Source: Pseudomonadota bacterium (lineage in GTDB: Bacteria > Pseudomonadota > Alphaproteobacteria > Rhizobiales > Xanthobacteraceae). From it: a stretch of DNA of 64,000 nt. Location: contig JAEWIX010000025.1 in the NCBI GenBank assembly GCA_023386885.1, forward strand, positions 181,982-245,981, in the 5' to 3' direction. Positions 51,743 to 60,531 of the stretch are shown one piece after another (the first letter of the stretch is position 1; each line of letters begins with the position of its first letter). The notes under the pieces were generated by a model. It saw only the letters and a program-made list of their open reading frames with translations. It was not told where the DNA came from and searched no databases. The translations under genes were made by a program, and so were the position numbers.

Positions 51743-53197
51743 ATGCGGATGACGGAACCAGCGATGCGCGCACAGCGGTTGATCGGCGGAGTGGCGGGCG
51801 CCCTGCTCGCAGCGCTGGCCATGCCCGGCGCGGCGGTGGCGCAGTCATCCGGCGGCGGCGGCCCGCTCAGCTTCTTCGATACCATCTTCACCAGTTCGAT
51901 CGCACGGCAATCGCCGTTCCAGCACGCCCATGCGCCGGGGGCGCCAATCAATAACGCGCCGGCGACGCCGGCCAATGACGCGCCGACGCCGAGCGGCAAC
52001 GCCAAGCCGTGGAGCGGCGAGGACGGCGCGTCCGGCAATCCGCTGATGACCGCGGCGGCGATCCGGCAGGCGGCGGCGAACTTCCCCAACTGCGTCGCCG
52101 GGTTCTGGCCGGAGGCATCGCGGCGCGGCGTCTCGCGCGAAAGTTTCGAGCGCTACACCGCGGGGCTTTCGCCCGACCTGCGGCTGATGGACCTGATGGA
52201 TTCGCAGCCGGAATTCACCAAGGCGATCTGGGATTATCTCGACATTCTCGTCAGCGATACCCGCATCGCGCGCGGCCGCGAAATCCTGGCGCAGTACAAG
52301 CCGCAGTTCGACGCGATGGAGCGCGCCTATGGCGTCGACCGCTACATCGTCGCCTCGATCTGGGGCATCGAATCGAATTACGGCACGCAAGGCGGCGACC
52401 GCAGCGTGGTGAACTCCACCGCAACGCTCGCCTGCGTCGGCCGCCGTCAGGCTTACTTCAAGGATGAATTCCTTGCGGCGCTGGAAATCCTGCATCGCGG
52501 CGACGTGCGGCCCGAACATCTCAAGGGGTCGTGGGCCGGCGCGTTCGGCGGCACGCAATTCATGCCGACCTCGTTCAAGCGTTTCGCGGTGGACTTCGAC
52601 GGCGACGGCCGCCGCGACGTGGTCGACAACCCCACCGACCTGATCGCCTCCACTGCCAACAACCTGAAGAAGGACGGCTGGCAGAGCGGACAGACCTGGG
52701 GTTACGAGGTCGTGGTGCCGAAGGGCTTCAACTACATGCTGGCGGATCGCGGAAAGAACATGACGCTGGCGCAATGGGAGCATCTCGGCGTGAAGCGGCC
52801 GGATGGCAAGGCGTTCCCGCGCCCGCACGACAAGGCCTATCTGCTCGCGCCGGCCGGCAGCGAGGGCCCCGGCTTCCTGATGCTGCAGAACTTCCGCGTC
52901 ATCATGAAATACAATCCGGCGGAAGCCTATGCGCTGGCCATCGGCCATTTCGCCGACCGTTTGCGCGGCGGGCAGCCGTTCGTGCAGCCATGGCCGCGGC
53001 AGGAACGCGTGCTGTCGCGCGCCGAGCGGCTGGAATTGCAGCAGTTGCTCGCCCAGCGCGGCTTCTATCGCGGCACGCCGGACGGCCAGATCGGCAGCCT
53101 GACCCGCGCGGCGCTGCGCGGCTTCCAGGCCTCGATCGGTACTGCCGCCGACGGCTTCGCCTCCTCCGACGTGCTGGATCGGCTGCGCCGCCGTTGA
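51743..53197 (+). CDS. MltB-type lytic murein transglycosylase with peptidoglycan-binding domain
   Basis: 484 aa. Signal peptide ends GAAVAQSSG near residue 34. A Pro/Ala/Asn-rich linker (about 60-95) precedes the SLT domain; the catalytic Glu is E210 in SIWGIESNYG, and GAFGGTQFMPTSFKRFAVDFDGDG is the typical active-site helix and loop. Residues about 425-484 (ERLELQQLLAQRGFYRGTPDGQIG ... ALRGFQASIG) form a PG-binding type-1 domain. It cleaves glycan strands with 1,6-anhydro ends. AGGG is 8 nt before ATG. Confidence 0.94.
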   Translation: MRMTEPAMRAQRLIGGVAGALLAALAMPGAAVAQSSGGGGPLSFFDTIFTSSIARQSPFQHAHAPGAPINNAPATPANDAPTPSGNAKPWSGEDGASGNPLMTAAAIRQAAANFPNCVAGFWPEASRRGVSRESFERYTAGLSPDLRLMDLMDSQPEFTKAIWDYLDILVSDTRIARGREILAQYKPQFDAMERAYGVDRYIVASIWGIESNYGTQGGDRSVVNSTATLACVGRRQAYFKDEFLAALEILHRGDVRPEHLKGSWAGAFGGTQFMPTSFKRFAVDFDGDGRRDVVDNPTDLIASTANNLKKDGWQSGQTWGYEVVVPKGFNYMLADRGKNMTLAQWEHLGVKRPDGKAFPRPHDKAYLLAPAGSEGPGFLMLQNFRVIMKYNPAEAYALAIGHFADRLRGGQPFVQPWPRQERVLSRAERLELQQLLAQRGFYRGTPDGQIGSLTRAALRGFQASIGTAADGFASSDVLDRLRRR

Positions 53198-53405
53198 GCG
53201 CGCTTGACTCCATCCACGACCGAGCGCATGAGCGAGATATGACGCGCGCAACTCACATGGCCAGCAAACGCGCCGCCCTCTTTGGGGCGGGCCGTCTGCG
53301 CGCGTAAACTTCTCCAGCTTTTCGCACAGACCACCCTCACCCCGCCGGTTCGGACGGGGCAATCGACATGCGTCTCCCGTTCGCGGCTCGAACAGGAGAC
53401 CTGCA

Positions 53406-54332
53406 ATGACTGCCATCCATCAAAGACCGGCCGGCCCGAATCTCTCGGGCTTGTGGCTGCCGCTGATCACGCCGTTTCGCGATGGCCATCTCGACGTCGC
53501 CTCGCTGCGCCGGCTGGTGCGCCACTACGCATCGACCGCCATCGACGGCCTGATCCTCGGCGCCACCACCGGCGAGGGCCTCGTGCTCGACGAGATCGAG
53601 GCCGAGCGGCTGGCCTCGATCTGCGCCGCCGAACTCACCGCCGCGCGGCGGCGCATCCCGGTCTATCTCGGGCTCGCCGGCAGCGACACCCGCAAGGTCG
53701 CGGCGATGGTCGCGCGCACCGAGGCATGGCCGGTCGACGGCTACCTGATTTCAGCGCCGGCCTATACGCGGCCGTCGCAGCAGGGCGTGTATCTGCACTT
53801 CGCCGCGCTGAGCGACGCGACCGCGCGACCGATCATGCTCTACAACATCCCGTACCGGACCGCGGTGAACATCAGCAACGACACCATGCTGCGGCTCGCG
53901 GAGCGGCCTAACATCGTCGGTCTCAAGGACTGTTCGGCCGATACGCTGCAATCGGTCGATCTGCTCTGTCGCAAGCCGTCCGGCTTCGCGGTGCTGACCG
54001 GCGAGGACGCGCTGTTCTACAGCGCGCTGACGCAGGGCGCGGACGGCGGCATCCTCGCCTCCGCCCATGTCGAGACCTTGGCCTTCGCGCAGGTCGCGGG
54101 GCATGTGCGCGCCGGCAACCAGCCTGCCGCGCTGGCGGCGTGGAGCACGATCGCCGACCTGCCGCGCCTGTTGTTCGCCGAACCCAGCCCCGCGCCGATC
54201 AAGCACTGGCTATGGCGGCAGGGCCTGATCGATAGCCCGGAGGTGCGGCTGCCGATGGTGCCGGTGAGCGACGATCTCGCAGGGAAGATCGAGCGACGGA
54301 TGGCGTCCGAGATGGCTCTCGCCGGGGCCTGA
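53406..54332 (+). CDS. DapA / N-acetylneuraminate-lyase family aldolase
   Basis: 308 aa; AGGAGA 6 nt upstream. Schiff-base Lys is K174 in VGLKDCSAD, Tyr 146 in LYNIPYRT, and GATTGEG at 53-59 provides the pyruvate-binding threonines. True 4-hydroxy-tetrahydrodipicolinate synthase is usually about 292-296 aa and has DHDPS-specific Tyr/Thr residues; SAPAYTRPSQQGVYLHFAAL matches the dihydrodipicolinate synthase side well, so dapA is possible, but a second copy is usual in rhizobia. I leave the symbol empty. Confidence 0.87.
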   Translation: MTAIHQRPAGPNLSGLWLPLITPFRDGHLDVASLRRLVRHYASTAIDGLILGATTGEGLVLDEIEAERLASICAAELTAARRRIPVYLGLAGSDTRKVAAMVARTEAWPVDGYLISAPAYTRPSQQGVYLHFAALSDATARPIMLYNIPYRTAVNISNDTMLRLAERPNIVGLKDCSADTLQSVDLLCRKPSGFAVLTGEDALFYSALTQGADGGILASAHVETLAFAQVAGHVRAGNQPAALAAWSTIADLPRLLFAEPSPAPIKHWLWRQGLIDSPEVRLPMVPVSDDLAGKIERRMASEMALAGA

Positions 54333-54486
54333 GCCGCCGCGCGTTCACCCTTCCCCCGAAAGGTATTCGTTGCGGCTTGACGGCGAACCGCGCCGTCGCC
54401 TTATGTCCGGCGGGACCGTGCGATTTGCCCGGTTCCGGCCCGAATTGACCGCTATATAGAGCCCTATCATTCCGGCGAACGAGCGC

Positions 54487-56043
54487 ATGTCGAAGCTGAA
54501 ACTCCTGCGACGTCTGATCCGCGACCGAGGCATGCTCGGCGTGCTCGCGGTCGCGGGGTTGATGCTGTTCGCCATCGCGGCGCCGGCCTCGGCGCAGTTG
54601 TTTCCGTTCTTCGGCGGCGGCCAGCCGCAACGCCCGCATCAGCGCGTGCAACCGCGCGGCGGCGGCTTCTTCGACAATCCGTTCTTCGCGCCGTTCCAGC
54701 AGCATCCGCCGCCGCAGCAACGCGAGCGCCCGGCGGAGCGGCAGGATTTTTCCCGGGCGCCGCCGCCGGACAAGCGCGAGGTTGCGCCCGACCGCTACGT
54801 GCTGGTGCTCGGCGACGCCATGGCCGACTGGCTCGGCTATGGCCTCGAGGACGCGTTGAGCGAAACGCCCGAACTCGGCGTGGTCCGCAAGCACAAGACG
54901 GTATCCGGCCTGCTGCGCTATCAGCCCAAGGGCGAGCCGTCCGACTGGGCGGCTGCGGCGAAGGAAATTCTCGCGACCGAAAAACCCGAAGTCATCGTCA
55001 TGATGCTCGGCCTGCACGACCGCACGTCGATCCGCGAGCCCGCCGCCGACAAGAAGGCCGACGTCAAGACCGATAACAAGCCGGACGGCAAACCGGGCGA
55101 GGCCAAGCCCAACGACGCAGACGACGATCCGGACTTGCAGATCGCGGCGCCCGAGAAAGGTGCGCGCGGTGCGCACGGCGTGCATCAGTTTCGCGACGAG
55201 CGCTGGGGCGAACTCTACAGCAAGAAGATCGACGAGACGATCGCGGTGCTGAAAAGCAAGGGCGTGCCGGTGCTGTGGGTCGGTCTGCCCTCGATCCGCG
55301 GCACCAAATCGACCTCCGACGCGCTCTATCTCAATACGCTGTACCGCGACGCCGCCGGACGCGCCGGCATCACCTATGTCGATCTGTGGGACGGCTTCGT
55401 CGACGAATCCGGCCGTTACCTCGCGCAAGGTCCCGACTTCGAGGGCCAGATCCGCCGGCTGCGTTCGAGCGACGGCGTCTACTTCACCAAGGCCGGCGCG
55501 CGCAAGCTGGCGCATTACGTCGAGCGCGAGATCAGCCGCGTGCTGGCGGGCCGCCCCACCACCATCGAAATCCCCACCGAGCCCGGCACGCCGGAGGCCG
55601 AAGCCAAGCCGGGCGTGCCGGCGCCGCGTCCAATCGCGGGGCCGGTGATTCCGCTGGTCGCTTCTTCTGTCGGCACCGACGAGTTGCTCGGCGCCGCCAA
55701 TGTGCGTCCGGTGTCGGTCGACCCATTGGTGGCGAAGGCGTTGGTGAAGGGCGACGCGCTGACGCCGCCGCCCGGCCGCGCCGACGATGCGGCATGGCCG
55801 CGCCGCGAGGTCGCTCGCGAACGCGCCGGCGAGCCGGTGGTCGCGGCGGTGACACCTTCAAACAGCACATCGGCGGGTACTGCACGCTCCGGCGACAAGC
55901 CGAAACGGCAGCACATCATCGTCCGCACCCACGATCCGCGTTTCGGCGATGCCTCGCCGCAACAGCGCCGCTATGCGCCACCGCCGCGCCCGCTGCCGCC
56001 GCCACCCGGCCCCGCCGATTGGCTGTCGCGGCTGTTCAGGTAG
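54487..56043 (+). CDS. DUF459 (SGNH-like) exported protein lacking catalytic residues
   Basis: 518 aa. Signal peptide ends APASAQLFP near residue 37. The fold is that of DUF459/SGNH hydrolases: block I reads VLVLGDAMADWL (the nucleophile Ser replaced by Ala111), block III reads MMLGLHDRT (Asn replaced by His), and block V reads DGVYFT where DxxH is expected (His replaced by Tyr332). Block structure and Asp remain. A basic Lys/Asp region (KADVKTDNKPDGKPGEAKPND) and a Pro-rich C-terminus follow. Possibly a non-catalytic peptidoglycan or polysaccharide-binding protein. Confidence 0.85.
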   Translation: MSKLKLLRRLIRDRGMLGVLAVAGLMLFAIAAPASAQLFPFFGGGQPQRPHQRVQPRGGGFFDNPFFAPFQQHPPPQQRERPAERQDFSRAPPPDKREVAPDRYVLVLGDAMADWLGYGLEDALSETPELGVVRKHKTVSGLLRYQPKGEPSDWAAAAKEILATEKPEVIVMMLGLHDRTSIREPAADKKADVKTDNKPDGKPGEAKPNDADDDPDLQIAAPEKGARGAHGVHQFRDERWGELYSKKIDETIAVLKSKGVPVLWVGLPSIRGTKSTSDALYLNTLYRDAAGRAGITYVDLWDGFVDESGRYLAQGPDFEGQIRRLRSSDGVYFTKAGARKLAHYVEREISRVLAGRPTTIEIPTEPGTPEAEAKPGVPAPRPIAGPVIPLVASSVGTDELLGAANVRPVSVDPLVAKALVKGDALTPPPGRADDAAWPRREVARERAGEPVVAAVTPSNSTSAGTARSGDKPKRQHIIVRTHDPRFGDASPQQRRYAPPPRPLPPPPGPADWLSRLFR

Positions 56044-56045
56044 AG

Positions 56046-57416
56046 CTACAACAACGTCCCGCTCAGGATCAGCAACGCCACGCTGAAATAGATCATCAGC
56101 CCGGTGACATCGACCAGTGTTGCAACGAACGGCGCCGAGGCGCTGGCGGGGTCGAAGCCCGCGCGTTGCAAAATGAACGGCAGCATCGATCCGGCCACCG
56201 AGCCGAACGTCACCACGCCGATCAGCGCCGCAGCCACCGTGAAGCCGACCAGCAGCCAGTGCTCGCCGTAGTCGTAGATGCCGAGCTTCTGCCACGCCAC
56301 GACGCGGAGGACGCCGATGACGCCGAGCATCGTGCCGAGGATCAATCCGGTCGGCAGTTCGCGCAACGCCACGCGCCACCAGTCGCCGAGTTTGACTTCG
56401 CGCAGCGCCAGCGCGCGAATGAGCAGCGAGGTCGCCTGCGAGCCGGAGTTGCCGCCCGAACTCATGATCAGCGGGATGAACAAGGTCAGCACGATGGCCT
56501 TTTCCAGTTCGCCCTCGAAGTGCTGCATGGCGCTGGCGGTCAGCATCTCGCCGAGAAACAGCACGCAGAGCCAGCCACCGCGCTTGCGGATCATGCCCGG
56601 AAGCCCGACCTGCAGATAAGGCTCGTCGGTCGCCTCCATGCCGCCGAACTTCTGCACGTCCTCGGTGTTTTCCGCGATGATGGTGTCGATGATGTCGTCC
56701 ACCGTGGCGATGCCGAGCACATGGCCCGCCTTGTCGATCACCGGCACCGCCAGCAGGTCGTGCTTGGAGATCAGCCGCGCCACATCCTCGCGATCGACCA
56801 GCGGAGATGTGGTGATCGGCTCGCGCACCGCGAGCGACATGATGTTGTCGGTCGGCTCGCCGGCGATCAGGCGGCGCAGCGACACCGCGCCGACCAGGCG
56901 GCGGGTGTAGGCATCCAGCACATAGATGGCATAGACGGTTTCGCGGGTGCGCTCGACCTGGCGGATGTGCTGCAAGGTGCGCTCCACCGTCCACGTCGCC
57001 GGTACGCTGACGAACTCCGTCGTCATGATGGCGCCGGCGGTGTTCTCCGGATAGGAGAGCAGGTCCTTGATAGTCGCGCGCGTGGCCGCGTCGAGACCTT
57101 GCAGCAGTTCGCCGCGCGCGGGCTCGTCGAGTTGCTGCACGAGGTCGGCGGCCATGTCCGCCGACATGCCGGACAGCAGGAGGGTCGCGGTCTGGCGCGG
57201 AAGGGCTGCAAGAATCTCGGCGCCGAAATTCAATTCCGGCTTGTCGAGAATCTGCACCGACATCTCAACCGGCAACAGCAGCAGCACCGCCGCCGCGTCG
57301 TCGGAGTCGAGTTGATTGAGAATATCGACGTTGTCGGCGACATGCCCGTCGCTCAGCCGCGAGGCCAAGGCCAGCACATCGACGGCGCCATCCGCCGTTT
57401 CAATGATTTCCGTCAT
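56046..57416 (-). CDS. mgtE: Magnesium transporter MgtE
   Basis: 456 aa. N-terminal helical domain (SAELVQ-like repeats: AAVLLLLPVEMSVQIL, LSGMSADMAADLVQQLD), a CBS pair (VPATWTVERTLQHIRQVER ... AVPVIDKAGHVLGIATVDDIID) and five C-terminal membrane helices (LFIPLIMSSGGNSGSQATSLLIRALAL). The cytosolic domains sense intracellular Mg and gate the channel. Translation appears controlled by a hairpin over its Shine-Dalgarno. Converges on the DUF459 gene with 2 bp between stops. Confidence 0.96.
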   Translation of the reverse strand: MTEIIETADGAVDVLALASRLSDGHVADNVDILNQLDSDDAAAVLLLLPVEMSVQILDKPELNFGAEILAALPRQTATLLLSGMSADMAADLVQQLDEPARGELLQGLDAATRATIKDLLSYPENTAGAIMTTEFVSVPATWTVERTLQHIRQVERTRETVYAIYVLDAYTRRLVGAVSLRRLIAGEPTDNIMSLAVREPITTSPLVDREDVARLISKHDLLAVPVIDKAGHVLGIATVDDIIDTIIAENTEDVQKFGGMEATDEPYLQVGLPGMIRKRGGWLCVLFLGEMLTASAMQHFEGELEKAIVLTLFIPLIMSSGGNSGSQATSLLIRALALREVKLGDWWRVALRELPTGLILGTMLGVIGVLRVVAWQKLGIYDYGEHWLLVGFTVAAALIGVVTFGSVAGSMLPFILQRAGFDPASASAPFVATLVDVTGLMIYFSVALLILSGTLL

Positions 57417-57490
57417 AGCTCACCTTCGGGGACCGCCGACAACGGCAGGGCCGGTGAGCTAGATGGCTCTCAGACCCGAAGTGCCGTCAC
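57416..57490 (-). promoter_or_regulatory. Candidate regulatory RNA leader of mgtE
   Basis: On the minus strand UAGCUCACC (57461-57453) pairs perfectly with GGUGAGCUA (57424-57416), which includes the Shine-Dalgarno AGGUGAG and the A of AUG. A small inner hairpin GCCG-UUGU-CGGC lies in the loop. Upstream CACUUCGGG (57484-57476) can instead pair with CCCGAAGGUG, with one bulge, overlapping the same Shine-Dalgarno. Two competing stems at a start codon suggest a Mg-dependent or other on/off switch. Confidence 0.6.
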
Positions 57491-57667
57491 CGGCGACGTA
57501 CCTGGCAAATTGCCTGGACTGTCGCTTGGCATGATGTTCGTGGTTTCCAGTGATGAGGCGGCGGCCGCAGCCGAAACGCCTCGCGCCGCTGACATGATCC
57601 TTCGCCGTGGCGACGTCAAGAAAAAAGCGCGGGACGGCGAAGGGAGCAAGCCTGCGTTTGGTTTGCC

Positions 57668-57795
57668 GTCATGGCCGGGCTTAGCCGTTCGCAGAACGGC
57701 GTCGCTTCGCTCGCCTATGGTCCCGGCCATCTACGTCTTTCTGATTGGTAGGGACTTAAGACGTGGATGCCCGGGACAAGCCCGGGCATGACCAA
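57668..57795. repeat. Composite palindromic repeat, family A, copy 2
   Basis: Left part CGTCATGGCCGGGCTTAGCC ... AGAACGGCGTCGCTTCGCTCGCCT ... GGCCATCTACGTCTTTCT and right part ACGTGGATGCCCGGG-ACA-AGCCCGGGCATGAC. A 24-nt block, 57693-57716, is identical in copy 3 (63528-63551). Sits in the 407-bp gap between the mgtE leader and yebC, where I find no gene. Confidence 0.8.
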
Positions 57796-57823
57796 CAATT
57801 AGCTCTTACCGTACAACTGGCGC

Positions 57824-58570
57824 TTATCCGCCCAGCTTCGCCATCAAGGCGTCCGACACCTCGAAGTTGGCATAGACGTTCTGTACGTCGTCGTGCTCGT
57901 TGAGCAGGTCGATCAGCTTCAGCAGCTTCTCGCCGGTCTCGTCATCGACCGCCACCGTGTTCTGCGGCTTCCAGACCAGCGCTACCTTGCGCGCCTCGCC
58001 GAACTTCGCCTCCAGCGCCTTGGCGACGTCGCGGAAGGTTTCCTGCGAGGCGTAGATCTCGTGGCCGCCTTCGCCCGACACCACGTCGTCGGCGCCGCCG
58101 TCGATCGCGGCTTCCAGCATATCGTCGGCCGAACCCTTGGCGGCGTCGTATTCGATCACCCCGAGGCGATCGAACATGAACGACACCGATCCGGTTTCGC
58201 CGAGATTGCCGCCGGACTTGGTGAAGTAGGAACGGATGTCGGAGGCGGCGCGATTGCGGTTGTCGGTCAGGACTTCCATGATGACGGCGACGCCGCCGGG
58301 GCCGTAGCCCTCATAGCGGATTTCATCGTAGCTCTCCGCCTCATTGCCGAGCGCCTTCTTGATGGCGCGCTCGATATTGTCCTTGGGCATGTTTTCCGCC
58401 CGCGCAGCGATCACCGCCGCGCGCAGCCGCGGGTTCATCGCCGGATCGGGGGTGCCGAGCTTGGCGGCCACGGTGATTTCCCGCGCCAGTTTGCTGAACA
58501 GCTTCGACTTCTGGGCGTCCTGACGCCCCTTGCGATGCATGATGTTCTTGAACTGGGAATGGCCGGCCAT
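57824..58570 (-). CDS. YebC/PmpR family protein
   Basis: 248 aa with GAGGAG 10 nt upstream. MAGHSQFKNIMHRKGRQDAQKSKLFSKLAREI and NMPKDNIERAIKKAL are diagnostic. Long regarded as a DNA-binding regulator, this family is now known to help ribosomes through polyproline and other stalls. Monocistronic here, opposite the receptor gene. Confidence 0.95.
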   Translation of the reverse strand: MAGHSQFKNIMHRKGRQDAQKSKLFSKLAREITVAAKLGTPDPAMNPRLRAAVIAARAENMPKDNIERAIKKALGNEAESYDEIRYEGYGPGGVAVIMEVLTDNRNRAASDIRSYFTKSGGNLGETGSVSFMFDRLGVIEYDAAKGSADDMLEAAIDGGADDVVSGEGGHEIYASQETFRDVAKALEAKFGEARKVALVWKPQNTVAVDDETGEKLLKLIDLLNEHDDVQNVYANFEVSDALMAKLGG

Positions 58571-58755
58571 GCAGAAAAAGCTCCTCGATTTCGCAAAAAT
58601 CTCTCCAAGGCGCGGCTTATAAGCCCGGCCCCGCCAAATTCAAAGCGGCACGCGCCGCCCCGCAGGGAGTGCGCTGCACCAATCTTGGTTAACCGGCGGT
58701 TTACGGCACGATGCGACAATCCGCCGAACGGTCACATATCGGGACATCCCTCATC

Positions 58756-60507
58756 ATGGCACTGGCGCTCTTCCGCAAACGAACCGCTGCGGCGGTCGAC
58801 GCCGACAGTCCCGAACCCGCCGCCCACGCGCCGTCCGCTCCCGCCCCGGAGGCCGCGCGCGACCCCGCCAAGGACATTCTCGGCCTGCTGGAACTCGAAC
58901 TCGGCGCGATGATCCGCCAGCTCGAGCACGCCGCCTCCTCGGTGGCCGGCGGCGCGGAGTCCACCGCCGCGACGCTGACGGCGATCCGACAGCGCACCGA
59001 CGCGCTCACCGGGCGCACCAGCACCGCCAAGGACACCGCCGCCACCTTCACCGCGGCGGCGGACCGCTTCACCAGTTCCGCCGACGGCATCAACAGTCAG
59101 GTCCGCGAAGCCAGCCGGCTGGCCGACGAGGCCAGCACCGCCGCGCGCGAGGCCGGTGCCAATGTCGATCGGTTGCGCGAGTCCTCCGCCGCCATCGACA
59201 CCGTCGTCAACCTGATCGCCACCATCGCCAAGCAAACCACGCTGTTGGCGCTCAACTCCACCATCGAGGCGGCACGCGCGGGCGAAGCCGGGCGCGGCTT
59301 CGCCGTGGTCGCCTCCGAGGTGAAGGCGCTGGCGGTGCAGACCCAGCTTGCCACCGAGGAGATCAAGAAGAAGATCGACGCCCTGCAGGAGGACGCCGCC
59401 AGTTCGATCGACGCGGTGCATCGCATCTCCACCGCCATCGACGCCATCCGCCCGGTGTTCGGCCACGTCAACGACGCCGTCGCCGAACAGGGCGTGACCA
59501 CCGGCGAGGTGGTGAGCAATGCGTCCACCGCCTCGAGCTTCATCGCCTCGGTCGGCGACAGCGCCGCCGACATCGATGCCGCGACGCGCGAAGCCGAAAC
59601 GCACGGGGCCACCGTCGCGCAGGCCGGCGAAGCGGTGACGCAACTCACCGAGAAGCTGAAGGCGCGCTGCGCCGTGCTGTTGCGGCGCGAGGACCATACC
59701 GACTGGCGGATGCGCGAACGGCTGCCATGCCATCTCGGCATCGAGATCGCCGGCGCGCGGCCGATCAAGGCCGCCGTCTACGAACTCGCGCTCGATGGCA
59801 TCCTGATCGGCGGCAACGGCGCGCAGGGACTGCCGCTCGACGCACCGCTCAGCGCGCACCTCGACGGTATCGGCGATTGCCAGATCCGCTGCATCCAACA
59901 GACTGCGGCCGGCATGAAGGCGATCTTCGTCACGCCCGGTGCGGCGCTCAGCCACGCCATCGAAGACAAGCTGTGGGCGATCCACGACGAGAACACCGGC
60001 TTCGTCACCCGCGCGATGCAGGCGGGCGAGACGCTGTCGAAGATGTTCGACGACGCGGTCGCCAGCGGCGCGATCGCACTCGACGATCTGTTCGACGAGA
60101 ACTACGTCGCGATCCCGAACACCGATCCGGTGCAGCACCGCACCCGCTTCCTCGACTGGACCGAGCGCGCGCTGCCGGCGTTTCAGGAGACGTTCCTCGC
60201 CAAGGACAAGCGCATGGCGTTCAGCATCGCGGTGGACCGCAACGGCTACTTGCCGGTGCATAACAAGATCTACTCGCAGCCGCAGCGGCCGGGCGACGTC
60301 GCGTGGAATACCGCCAACAGCCGCAACCGCCGCATCTTCAACGATCCCGCCGGATTGGCGGCGGGCCGCAACACCCGCGCCTATCTGATCCAGAGCTACG
60401 CCCGCGACATGGGCAACGGCGTCACCGTGATGATGTGCGAGATCGACGTGCCGATCTGGGTCAACGGCCGCCACTGGGGCGGCTTCCGCACGGCTTACAA
60501 GCTCTAG
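58756..60507 (+). CDS. Soluble methyl-accepting chemotaxis-type receptor with PilZ-like insert and C-terminal sensor domain
   Basis: 583 aa from ATG 58756 (ATG 58711 adds 15 residues). There is no membrane segment, so it is cytoplasmic. The signalling hairpin is at about 153-193 (IATIAKQTTLLALNSTIEAARAGEAGRGFAVVASEVKALA). Residues about 305-390 (WRMRERLPCHLGIEIAG ... YELALDGILIGGNGA) resemble a PilZ domain with degenerate ligand motifs. The C-terminus (VDRNGYLPVHNKIYSQPQRPGD ... NRRIFNDPAGLAAGRNTRAYL) is a separate domain that I recall following MCP modules in many alphaproteobacteria. No other chemotaxis gene is in the window. Confidence 0.88.
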   Translation: MALALFRKRTAAAVDADSPEPAAHAPSAPAPEAARDPAKDILGLLELELGAMIRQLEHAASSVAGGAESTAATLTAIRQRTDALTGRTSTAKDTAATFTAAADRFTSSADGINSQVREASRLADEASTAAREAGANVDRLRESSAAIDTVVNLIATIAKQTTLLALNSTIEAARAGEAGRGFAVVASEVKALAVQTQLATEEIKKKIDALQEDAASSIDAVHRISTAIDAIRPVFGHVNDAVAEQGVTTGEVVSNASTASSFIASVGDSAADIDAATREAETHGATVAQAGEAVTQLTEKLKARCAVLLRREDHTDWRMRERLPCHLGIEIAGARPIKAAVYELALDGILIGGNGAQGLPLDAPLSAHLDGIGDCQIRCIQQTAAGMKAIFVTPGAALSHAIEDKLWAIHDENTGFVTRAMQAGETLSKMFDDAVASGAIALDDLFDENYVAIPNTDPVQHRTRFLDWTERALPAFQETFLAKDKRMAFSIAVDRNGYLPVHNKIYSQPQRPGDVAWNTANSRNRRIFNDPAGLAAGRNTRAYLIQSYARDMGNGVTVMMCEIDVPIWVNGRHWGGFRTAYKL

Positions 60508-60531
60508 TCTATCGCGGTAGCTGCCGTGCCG

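Noticed and set aside
51845..53416. 523-residue antisense frame over the transglycosylase gene
   Set aside because: The opposite strand encodes an intact MltB-type protein with its catalytic motif; the antisense frame has no domain.
55275..57791. 838-residue open frame on the plus strand across the DUF459 end, mgtE and the repeat
   Set aside because: It is antisense to mgtE, is rich in Arg/His/Gln as expected of a high-GC shadow, and matches no family.
58732..60474. 580-residue antisense frame over the chemotaxis receptor gene
   Set aside because: Shadow of a clearly real MCP; composition (Val/Asp/Arg/Gly/His repeats) is typical of reverse-frame GC-rich DNA.
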